Below are positions 51,733-61,888 of a stretch of DNA of 64,000 nucleotides, in pieces. Position numbers and translations under genes: made by a program. Below the pieces are notes generated by a model that saw nothing but the letters and a program-made list of their open reading frames with translations, made no database searches and was not told the DNA's origin. Source of the stretch: Pseudo-nitzschia pungens (lineage: Eukaryota > Bacillariophyta > Bacillariophyceae > Bacillariales > Bacillariaceae); contig CM074764.1 in NCBI GenBank assembly GCA_037355855.1, forward strand, positions 186,001 through 250,000, written 5' to 3'. Each line of letters starts with the position of its first letter. The first letter of the stretch is position 1.

Positions 51733-51837
51733 GTGGTCCCCAGAAGCAGCGCTGCAACATCCCCTGCTCTTTCTCCGAGGCGCTAGCCGAGGGAAAGAAA
51801 GAGCCGGAGATGTTGCAGCGCTGCTTCTGGGGACCAC
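51733..51837. other. Long inverted repeat (hairpin 2)
   Basis: The 29 bp arm starting GTGGTCCCCAGAAGCAGCGC at 51733 is the exact reverse complement of the arm ending at 51837. The inner part (GCTCTTTCTCCGAGG CGCTAG CCGAGGGAAAGAAAGAGC) pairs again with small interruptions. It lies 12 bases from hairpin 1 and shares the central CCGAGGCG..CCGAG word with it. Confidence 0.9.
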
Positions 51838-52596
51838 GAGGAGGAGGTTAAGGAGGTAAGGTATATTAATTGCGTAATCCGAAGTTTCGAGGTGAGCACA
51901 ATGGAGGGGACTCTTGGAGGGGACGCTTGCCAGCAAGCGTTGCTTGCTGCTTGTTGCTGCTGCAGGGTGTTTTCGATACTGTTCGTGTTACTCGTATAAA
52001 GGGTACATGAAAATCTGTACTGTAATACCAAAGTAATGCTTTTGTTTTCTAGCGTGGGACTCAGTAGATTTACAATACACAGAGCTGCATGTGGGAGTAT
52101 TTTTGTTTGAAATTTCACACACAACTCCGTGCTTTGAGCAATACTTTGCTTTGATTGAGCAATACTTTGCTGGACGGGACTGGTTGGCCCGCGCATTTGT
52201 AGATGGGACTGAAGATCTCAGTAGAATTAGTACTGAGGGCTACATTTCTACACGGTGTTATCATATGAGCTCTTTTTTTTGGATCCCACCACCAATTGCT
52301 CATAATTTCGAAATCGATTAGTTTTCAAAAGCAAATTTGGTGCCGGTGACCATGGGGGAAGCCCAGTTCCCCTGCTCCTGTAAGTCCTCTAAAGCGTTGC
52401 TGCTGCTTGTTGCCGCTGCTGCGTCTGCTGCTGCTGTTGAAACTGTTGCGACTGTTGCGACTGTTCCCGGTGCTGTGCGACTGTTGCCGCTGTTGCGACT
52501 GTTGCGACTGTTGCTGCTGCGCTGTTGCCTATGTTGTCGCTGTCGCTGTTGCCGCTGCTGCTGTTGTGCCGCTGTGGTGGCTACGAATGCTGCTTC

Positions 52597-53007
52597 CTAT
52601 TTTCTCACACGCTGCTCCTTTTTTTGTTTTGACCATGGTGTGGAAGAGTTCCACTGGTGACCGGGGCCAGGCGTGTTTTTCGTTGTCGCGGTCTCGCGGA
52701 GAATGCGTCCGGCTTGCCCACGAGCACTGTCGCTGTGGAAACCAGCCTCTTCTTTCCGGAATCTTCTTCCTACGGGGAACAAATGGCAATGACGGCCCGC
52801 GTCGCGCCCTCGTCGCTCGGGGGGGGAGTTCCCACCAACATCGAACTCCAGCTCGCTGCGGGGGAGGCCTGGAACGATCTGGCCGTCTTTTGGAATTACT
52901 GGCTTTCCTTCCAGAAGACCCTCCACCGACCAGGAAATCTCTCCCGGATTATCGTCGTAACGAATCACAACGGTGACCGGCACGGAGTGTTGTCCCTCCA
53001 ACGTCAT
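52597..53007 (-). pseudogene. Possible fragment of a secreted stramenopile protein, unrecognised
   Basis: The minus frame starts MTLEGQHSVPVTVVIRYDDN then PGEISWSVEG, a beta-strand-like start that resembles an Ig-like or C2-like repeat I associate, from memory only, with secreted diatom proteins (VTxxIxxDxxPxExxWSI). After a run of eight C (about 52828) the frame loses protein character, which suggests a frameshift. It may be a pseudogene or chance. Confidence 0.3.
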
Positions 53008-53043
53008 CTTGCTTCACGTCATGGTTCTGTTCTACGACAACTG

Positions 53044-53100
53044 AGTGCTGGGCTGCTGTTTGTACGAGGCGACGACGAGGACAAACAGCAGCCCGGCACG
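53044..53100. other. Hairpin 3, 20 bp arms with 17 base loop
   Basis: AGTGCTGGGCTGCTGTTTGT pairs with ACAAACAGCAGCCCGGCACG at 18 of 20 positions. The loop is ACGAGGCGACGACGAGG. Not near any gene end I can define. Confidence 0.8.
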
Positions 53101-54127
53101 AGGTTGCACTTTCTGCAAGGTTCTCTACAAGCGCATTTCTACCTGCTCTACATGTCCATTTCTTCGGGTCCTCTCCTGCTCTAAAAGCTCTGTTTTCTGT
53201 TCTACAAGTCACCTTCATTTTGCAGGGATTTTGGCATCTACAGCCTCAATATTCACCATGGTGTGCTCTCTGGCAAGAAATTGGTCTATTTGACCACTCT
53301 CAGCTTTATTTTGGCATATGCTTTGTCCCTTTCCGGTGAGTGCCTTTGTGTGTTCAATTCCGAAGTAATGCGATTCATTGCCAAAGAAATGGGATTTCAT
53401 TACCAAAGAAATAACTCCATTACTAAAGAAATGACTCTCATTTTTTCCGTTGTGCGCGCTTTTTCAAATTATTATTTAGGTGCCAGTGCACGTGCTCATC
53501 CGAGAAAACTTCGGATTACTAGAGTAATATGTTGACACCGTCCTCGTGCTCTGACTCCCGTGGAACAAGATAACGGATCCCTTCGCTCTTCCTAGGCATG
53601 TTTCCTTTCTCTTTCTTGCTGGTGACCACCTTTGCGGATTTGCATTGCAGGGTGTGTTAATTGGTCGTACTTGTGGAACCTACACTCTCTGAAAGGGTCG
53701 AAGACCGTGGTGGTCCATACATAAACACCCTTGGTATCGTTGTATCTTTGTTGCTCCACCAACTCACTCTAAAACTAGCAATGCTATTCGTGTTATTGTT
53801 ATACCATAGCTACAATGAACGGTTTTGATTTCTCAGATTCGCACGGACGATAGGTTCTAGTTGTTAGGTTGGGGAGGGACCAGGCGCGGCAGCAGGTGTT
53901 GCTGCCGTTTTGCGCTGGTGGGATTTGGTTTCATTTGGATTTGGTTTCGTTCGCTGGCGTGCTTTGCTTTGCGATCGTTTTTGCTTTGCTAGTTCTCTTT
54001 TTCGTTTTGGGTTTGGGCATTTGTTTGTTTTCGTTTTGCAGACACGCTTCGCGTTGCGTTGCGTTGCGATTTATTGCGTCGCTATCATTTATTTGCGTTG
54101 CATTCTTTGGACTTGTTGTGTTGCGGT

Positions 54128-57100
54128 CTACGCTCCGGACCGCAGCACGTAGGGGTGCTCGCAGAGCTGGGCGATCGTCGGCCGAAAGGCCTGGTCGTAC
54201 ACGAGGCACTGCTTGACAAACTCCTTGCCGAGGTCCGAAACTCCGGGCTTGTCCGGCAGGTGGACCTCCTGCGCGTTGAGCATGGTGTGGTCCGCGAGCA
54301 ACTTGTCCTGTGACTTGCCCTCCCCAAAGGGCCGCTGGCCGTAGAGCATCTGGTAAAAGATGACGCCGATGGACCAGACGTCCACCTTGTTGCTGATCCG
54401 GACCTGTTCGCCCGTAACAAAGCACTCCGGGGGGAGATACCAGTAGGTCCCGGCGCCCTGGCTGGTTAGCTCCATCGACTCGGCCGGGTCCGGTGCGTCG
54501 ACGATCTTGCTGAGGCCAAAATCGGTGATCTTGGCGTCCCCGAATTCGTCAAATAGAATGTTTCCCGGCTTGAGGTCGTAGTGGATGATGCCCTGTCGGG
54601 ATCCGTTGGACGCCGGCTGGCTCAGGTAGTTCATCCCGCGGAGGATCTGCAGCAATATGGCCCGGGCCGTGCGCTCCGGGAGGCGCTTCTTGCGCTTGAG
54701 GAGCGCATCGAGGTCCGTTCCCTGGCAGCACTCTAGCACGGTCGCAAAGGAGTTGTTGTCGATCTCGAAGACGTCGTAGAGGCTGACGATCCGCGGGTGC
54801 CGGACGTTCCGGTGGATCTCGTACTCGCGGGAGACGTGCTTGGTGTAGTTTTCCTTCTTCACGTCGGGCCAGCGCGGATCGAGTTGGTGGATCTTGACGG
54901 CGACCTCCCGGAGCTCGGTGAGGTCGTAGGCCTTCCATACCTCGGAGAATCCGCCCTTTCCCAGGAGGCAGTCGAGGACGTACCGATCGTTGAGCTTGGC
55001 GCGCGTTTTGAACCGGGAGCCATCCTCGCTGGCGACGCGCTTGAGGGCCCGAATGTGGGCTCCCTTTTCGTCGTTGAGGGTTTGTTCCTCCGCCAGGAGC
55101 TCCTTTTCTTCCCGCAGGAGTGCCTCCAGGTGCATCTGGATGGATTCCTGGGCCTCCTGGATCTCGAGCGGGGACAGCGGTGGATCGATCGATGCGGATG
55201 CGGACGTCGATGCGGCACTCGTGGTGGCCGCCGCCGTCGCCGTCGCGCTGGAAGGTTCGAGAGATTGCGCCGATTGCCCCTGCTGCTGCCTCTGTGCCTT
55301 CAGTTTCTGCTTGAGTGCGTCCTGTTTTTCCAGCAGCGCGGTCCGCTTGCGCTTCCAGCGCTCCTTTCGGAGCTGCCAGTCCTTGGCCGCGTATCCCTCC
55401 TCCCACGTATCAATGACGCGCATCCCGGCCCGGGTGGAGACGATCCGTCCCAGTCGGTTGCCGTCGGCGCTGAGTTTGGTCCGCAGTTCCTTGGCCCTCG
55501 TCTCGAACTTCCATCCCAGGGACTCCTCCAGGACCTTCCGGACCTTCCTGTCCCGGGAGGCGGTCGATTCCTGCAGATTGGCCAGCTCGGTCCGGGTCTT
55601 GGTGAGGGCCTGCTGAAGAGCCGTGTGGAGGATCGTTTTGTTTCCGGTCACGGCCTTGAGCTGCTCGTCCTTGTCCTGGAGTTTTTGGTGGAGCCGGGCG
55701 CATCGGGCCTGCCACTGATCGGCGAGGGCATTGGCGGCCAGCAGGGCGGAAGAGGACGACGACGACGATGGCTGGTGATCGGAAGAAGTGGTGCTGACGT
55801 TCGAGGAGACCGGAGCCGAGGACGAGGACGAGGACGAGGCCCTGTGGCGCTTGGAGGCCGAGCGGCTGGCGGGGGGAGCCGCGTGGCCGGGTGCCGCGAC
55901 GGTGTTAGCAGTGCTGTTGGTAGTGGCGGCGGTATGAGTGGCATTGCGATTTTCGTTGTGGTTGTGATTTTCGTTGTGGTTGTGGTTGTGATGGTTCTTG
56001 GTCCCCGGGGTTGCCGTCTTGGAGGAGATGGAGGGTGCCGCTGGAGCAGCACTCGCGCTCGCAGCAGTTTGGTGCTGGTGCACCCTCTTTTGGTGGGTGA
56101 CCGCAAAAAAGTCGTGGATCTTCTTGTTGTTGGCGGGAGGGAGCAGGACCTTTGGTTTTTTGTTGCCAATGTTGGAGTTGTTGGATCGATCGCGGGAGTG
56201 TTCCGAAAAGAGATGGGTGTTGTTGTGATGTTGTTGTTGTTGTTGGTGGTGGTGGTGATTGGGTCTCGGGGAGCGCGTTGGGGGTCGTTCGGAAGCAGTG
56301 TTGGGGTGATTGTTATGAGCAATGGGCTTGATTGGACTCGTGGCCTGTCCAATCAGGGTGTCTTGGATGGAGGAAATCTTTCGCTTGGGCACCGACTTTC
56401 GTTTCTTAAGAAATCAAGGAGAGACCAATCGATAGAGTGAGTTGAGTTGAGTTGAGTGAGTGGGTGAGTCAATCGGAGGGTGTGTGAGTGAGTCAATGAG
56501 CATGTGAACCACGACCATGGATTGGAATCCAACCAAACCCGCCCAAAACAAATCAAATCAAAACAAATCAAAACAAATCAAAACAAATCAAACAAATCAA
56601 AACAAATCAAAACAAATCAAAACAAATCAAAACAAATCAAAACAAAACAAATCAAAACAAAACAAAACGCACACACACAAACGACAAACGACACATGCTC
56701 CCATGTGCAGACTCACCGCAGCACTTCCGACGGTCCTGGTCTGGGTTTGGGTTTGGGTTTGTGAAATGGGCAGTGCACGGGCCACGCTGGGTTTCGTTCC
56801 CGTGGAACCCCTGGCCGGGCTAATCAGAACGGGAGGGGATTCGGCCACCACCCGTTCCGCAGTCGCGGTCGCGTTCCCATCGGCATCGATAGCGGCAGCG
56901 GCAGCGGCACGGGCGTTGCCGCTCGAACACCGCAGCGGCTGGGGAGGCGTGGCGGTGGCAGCACTCGTCGTACAAGCAGCGGCAGCGGTAGCAGTGGCAG
57001 TGGCAGTAGCAGCAATGTGGTTTGCAGCAGCAGCAGCAGCCCCATCCTCCTTGGTTCGGTTTCCCGTCACCACCGTTTGCTGGCTGTTGTTGGGGCTGCC

Positions 57101-57667
57101 ACCAATGTTGCTCCCCGAAAGCGAAAACGTCCCGGAAGCGGAGGATCCCAGACCCGAGCCAAGGCCCAACCCCGGGAGGGGGGAGGAGGAAGCTACCCTG
57201 CGCATGTGCTCGGCGGCAGCTCTGTGAACCATGTCCAGCGAGGTCGATTGGTGGAGATTTCCGCTGCTGTTGCGCTTGGACCGGACCGTCATGGTGGGGG
57301 GGTTGCTTCTGGTAGTGTTGCCGTGGCCGTGGACGTGGACGTTGCCCCCCGAAAACCGAAACGAGTGCAGCGATCCATCAGAGTTGTGCTCTGGCTGCTG
57401 CTGCTGCTGATGATGATGATGCTGATGATGCTGATGATGTTGTTGTTGTTCCTGGTTTGGGTGGGTGGGAGAGACCGAATGTGCCTGCGTCTGCACTTGG
57501 GTCTGCGTTTGGGTCTGTTGGTGTCCCGAGAGCACTCCCAGGGGCTGCGTGAAGCGGGTTTCGAGCAATTCGAACTTGCGTTTCAGACTGGGTGGCGGAG
57601 CGGAAGTGGGCACGGAATGGTTGGTTGTATTTCCGGCCGAGGACGCCGGGACCGTCGAAGCGCTCAT
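54128..57667 (-). CDS. TLK: Tousled-like serine/threonine protein kinase
   Basis: Two exons, 57667-56717 and 56404-54128, with a 312 bp intron (donor GTGAGT, acceptor TTTCTTAAG), give 1075 residues. The second exon has no ATG between an upstream stop and its conserved start (KRKSVPKRKISSIQDTLIGQ), so an upstream exon is required; the first exon joins in phase. Exon one is low complexity (Gln, His, Ser, Ala-Thr runs). Exon two has NKKIHDFFAVTHQK, like the conserved motif near the TLK N terminus, then long coiled coils (KDEQLKAVTGNKTILHTALQ, WQLRKERWKRKRTALLEKQD) and the kinase domain from about residue 785: LGKGGFSEVWKAYD, VAVKIHQL, IIHYDLKPGNILFDE, ITDFGLSK and the TLK-typical SQGAGTYWYLPPECF. 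TLKs are nuclear kinases acting on the histone chaperone ASF1 in chromatin assembly. The intron holds an AAAACAAATC array. Confidence 0.93.
56553..56660. repeat. (AAAACAAATC)n array inside the TLK intron
   Basis: About ten degenerate copies of AAAACAAATC lie within the intron between TLK exons one and two. Antisense reading yields a T-rich tract upstream of the acceptor. Confidence 0.9.
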
Positions 57668-60600
57668 GACGAATGCTGTTTTGGTGGATGGTAGTAGGAT
57701 GCCATTCGTTGGGGATGAATTGGAATTGGAATTGGAATTGGAATTGAAATAGAATGGAATGGAATGGAGTGGTTGCTTTGTATAAATGAGTTACAGTGCA
57801 ATATATATATATATATATATATGGGAATGGATGAACAGGTTCCGGATCGTCGCGATGGAATGATTGGTTGGATGGTTGGATGGTTGTCAAGCGCTCTTTG
57901 CCACTTTCACGACGAAAGAACTCCGGTTTCGAACGCCTATTCTATAGCGGACGAGTCTCTATAAACGAACGAGTGGATGGATGTGAGTGTGAATCCTTTA
58001 CCCTTGGTTCTGGTCATGCATCAATCACCGATTGCAGCGGTGATGAAGTGATGTTTTGTGTTTGTGGTTTGTGGAGAAAACAGCAAGAAGGTGCGCTCTC
58101 GAGTTTACGGTAAGATTACGGTACGAGTATGCATTCAGCATGCAGAATGAAGAATAACAACAAAAAATGCCGCGAAAATCCAGTTTTGCACATTTTGTGT
58201 ACCCGGCACTGGTACTGGTACTGGTAAGGTTACTGGTACTTGTACTTGTACTTTACTGGTACTTCTACTACGGTAGTCATCACACATCCCCATCGATGAA
58301 TGGGTGCCCGACCGCGAACCAGTACCAGTACGGCACACATGGTACTGTTTCTACGACAGTTGCGTTGTGTGGAGTGGGTCTGTGCGTGCACATGCACAAG
58401 TTCGCGTACCTTGCAGTAATTACGGTACATGTGATTGCGTGTGTGATATCATAATCATCATCATCATCATTTTTTTTTTTCCTTGGCTTGTCGTGATTTT
58501 TTGTTTCGTGTTCGATGATTGAGATGGATCATTCATTCGTACGGTAATTACGATAAAACCTTACCGTAGGAATGGAAGCAATGATGGTCGTGGCGCGCTG
58601 GAAGGGGCGCGCAAAACCGGTGCGGACAAGGATCGCAAAAAAGGCGCGAATCCAAGACCAATTTTAAATTTACTTCCGATCGAGCCTTTCCGTTCACAGA
58701 AGAGGCGGGACATTAAGTAATCCGGAATATTGGTATCCAGTTTTGAATAGTGAAATGGAGTGACGGGCGCACAGTATGTCAGTCCGCAGGTATGCATTCT
58801 ATTCGTTGCGTCTTGTTACTGCTTATTTTTGAGGGAGATTGAATCTCGATCCGTCCCAAAAATCTTCCGAGCAACGAAAACACGACAAGAAGAACCGATC
58901 GAGCGCGAAAGAAAACTCTCGTGGCGTGCATCGATAGGCTGGCGGCGAAGCTTAGTTTTTTTTTAGTTCTGTTCGCTGAAGTCACGAACGAGTGCGATCG
59001 CGGGTATCGTGCGCAAAAGTACGTAAGTTAGTTACCATGTGCTGTAGCAGTGACAGTCAGTTCGTACGGAGTACGAAGTAAGGTTACTGTAGTTCGTATT
59101 ACACGACGAACTATTTCATTGGACCGTGATTGATGCACAATGTCAACAATGATTATAATGATACTAATAATCCTGTTCTTTCTTGCAAGTACCTTACGTT
59201 GTTTCGTTTGTACGAGTAAGTTAAGGTCTTGTTACTTGCACTTTGAATCTTACTCGTTGGTGGTTGGTTCGGTTTGACTTTCCCAATCGAATCAAATCAA
59301 ATCAAATCAAATCAAATCGAATCGAATGCAGGAACAACAAGAAGAAAGAAGAACCTCCCATTGCTGATGACGGCCATCATCTTTCACAACCACCAATCGA
59401 TCGATACCGTACTACTACTACTCTACTACTAGTAGTACTAGCATCAGCATGCACTCCTCCCACATTGCAGCAGTATAGTACTAGTAGTAGCATGACTACT
59501 ACGTCGTGTACTACAATGTGCATTGTTGTCGTTGTTACTACTAGTACTACTACTGCTACCCACCACCGGTGTTGCAGTCGCCTTCTTCTTGTTGTTGTTG
59601 CTTCTTGCAAGAAAAACAAACTGCAGACAAAATAGTGGTAGGAGCTAGACTTCTAGTAGTACTAACAGTAGTAGTAGTAGTACTAGTACTAGTTCCAGCA
59701 TCCCCACCAGGAGTGTATCTCATTACAATCATGTGGATTAGCTTTTTTGTCTGTCTTCTTTCACCAACACACCACCAGCAGTCATCATCTCTAGCATCAT
59801 GGTAGATCATGGTACTAGTAGTAGTTCTCATAGCGCTAGCAGCATCCTTTTTACTGATGCTAAAGAGGTGTAGAATGATACATGTTTGACATGAAATTCC
59901 TGGGCACTGCTCTTGTTCTGCCCAACATCATTAGTAGTACCTTTCGCATTTCTTGATAATCCTACTACTAGTAGTAGTACTATCCTTCTTCTTGTTAGCT
60001 ACTGCTGATGCTCAAGAATATGCAGCACCGCCCTTCTTCTATGATATCATGCTGTCATAACACCAAAGTCAATTTGTCATGGAAACTTGCTTGTGCGCCA
60101 CCATCACACTCTAGCATTCTTACATACTGCTGCAGTGTGATGCTAATGATGCAAGTCACGGGCTTGTATCAGTTCATAATTCTGTGCTTTTGCAAATGAA
60201 CTCCTCTAGTTGCAGGGATTGTTTCTAGCATCATCATTACATAGCACTACTACTAGTAGCCTATTACATACAATAGCAGTGCACATGCACCTCAAAGTGT
60301 GCTACAAGGGTCCTCTTAGTAACGGACTCAGCTTATACTACTACTACCACTACACCAGCATGTGGTATCATTCATAATTTTGTATTACTACTACTACTAC
60401 TTCTAGTAGCTTTCCACGGACAGAACAAGTTCACACGATGTACTACTAGTAGTAGCACTAGTACTAGAGTACTAATGTAGTAGTAGCATCAATGGACAGT
60501 AGAACCGGTGATGTATTGATGATGCTACTAGTACTAGTAGTGATGGTGCTAGTAAAGGTTGGCTTTATCGTCTTGTTTGTCGACTTATTATAAGCAATAA

Positions 60601-61888
60601 TTTGCACTCGCTAGATTTGTTGCTCTCTTCAATTAATGTTCAACAATCTCCTCCCCCATCATCATTGTCATGAGGATGGTGATTGACTTCGTCCTCGATC
60701 TTGTTGACTCTCCTACTATCTCTGCTGCTTCGATGATTCACGAAGAACACTTTCGATACGGCGGTCCTTTTCTCTCTTTCATCGCCGACACGACATTATT
60801 CGATCGGTCGGATCCGATTCACTCTTCTCCTTGTTGCTTTGATTTCGATTCATCTTCGGTATGGTGGTCTCTTTTCCCTCTTGAATCGCGATATTCGTTT
60901 TCGATCTCTGGAATCCAATTCACTCGTCTTGCTTTGATCTCGATTCCTCTTTGATACGGCAGTCCTTTTCTTTCTTCAATTGCCGACACACCAGCAGGAG
61001 TATTCGATCTCCTCTGAGATCCGATGCACTCTTCTTCTTGCTTTGATCTCGATCCATCTTCGATACGGCGGTCTCTTTTCTTTGATCGCCAACATGGTAT
61101 CATTCGATCTCTGAGATCGTCCGATTCACTCTTCTTGCTTTGATCTCGATTCCATCTCATTGAGATTCATGACGATAATCTCCTCTCAAAAAAATGCGTT
61201 GTGATCTTCTCGTTTCGATCCAAGTATCCAAGTATTATTAGTGAGATTACGATACTCGTACGTACTCCTTTTCCGCACTTTATGAAGATATGAATATTAT
61301 TGCGTAACTTTTGCAACTTAAGCCGATGGATGACCCTAAACAATTTCATAAAATAATTGCCTCAAGGTTACTAGTAACCTTACTTCGTAATGGACATGAA
61401 AGATCCACAAAATCGAAAAAAAAGAACTCTTAACCAGAAGGGAAGATTTTCTCGATAGCGCTTCACCTTACATTGTACAGAGAGAGTAACTTACGAGTAA
61501 GCCTTACCCGTGCCTACCGTTACCTGTAAAAGTATGTATCGAGATTGACTCGTGTCGTCATCTTCCGTTTCCGTTCTTACAAAAAATCTTACTCGTAGAA
61601 TCATCGTCGTTCTTCGTACGAGTACTGTATTCGCACTACAAGTACAAACAACACATACGAGATAAAAGGACATGCGCCCTAGCCTGACGTTAACCTTACT
61701 TTCATTATGATTATTTCCTGTTCGATTTGACCAGCTGCTTTTAACATAGTCTATCGTTTCACTCTCGGTGACATCATGACTTACTTGCAACACACAACAC
61801 ACAGTACGTTATCCACAACTTCCTACCTCTCTCATAGAAGCCTTTGTTTGCTGCACCAGGAAACTAGCGATCATTTGTATCTTCTACC
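57668..61888. other. Repeat-rich spacer
   Basis: No gene supported. GGAATTGGAATT repeats (57719-57748) and (AT)n at 57800-57821. Dense GTAAGGTTAC and GTACTGGTACTGG words at 58100-58265 and 59080. (AAATC)n at 59293-59325. Self-complementary CTACTACTAGTAGTA runs are scattered at 59410-59700 and 59930-60560, and a degenerate minisatellite lies at 60750-61165. Many copies of the dispersed motif lie at 61360-61700. Confidence 0.5.
60750..61165. repeat. Degenerate minisatellite, about four units of 100-107 bp
   Basis: CGATACGGCGGTC starts near 60753 and 61060, with variants GGTATGGTGGTC (60858) and TGATACGGCAGTC (60953). TTGCTTTGATCTCGATTC occurs before each following unit. The frame 60670-60954 across it is open but has no motif. 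Confidence 0.75.

Larger units (their letters stand above)
51838..54127. other. Spacer with hairpin 3 and possible gene fragment
   Basis: GCTTGCCAGCAAGCGTTGCT (51925) and CTGTTGCGACTGTTGC tracts (52430-52570) open several frames without domain character. ATTACCAAAGAAAT-type words repeat four times at 53378-53445. From 53870 to 54127 lies the 3' flank of the kinase gene, with GTTGC pentamers. See also 52597-53007 and 53044-53100. Confidence 0.45.

Noticed and set aside
54797..56440. 547-codon plus-strand frame opposite the kinase
   Set aside because: Antisense shadow of the TLK exon; no motif.
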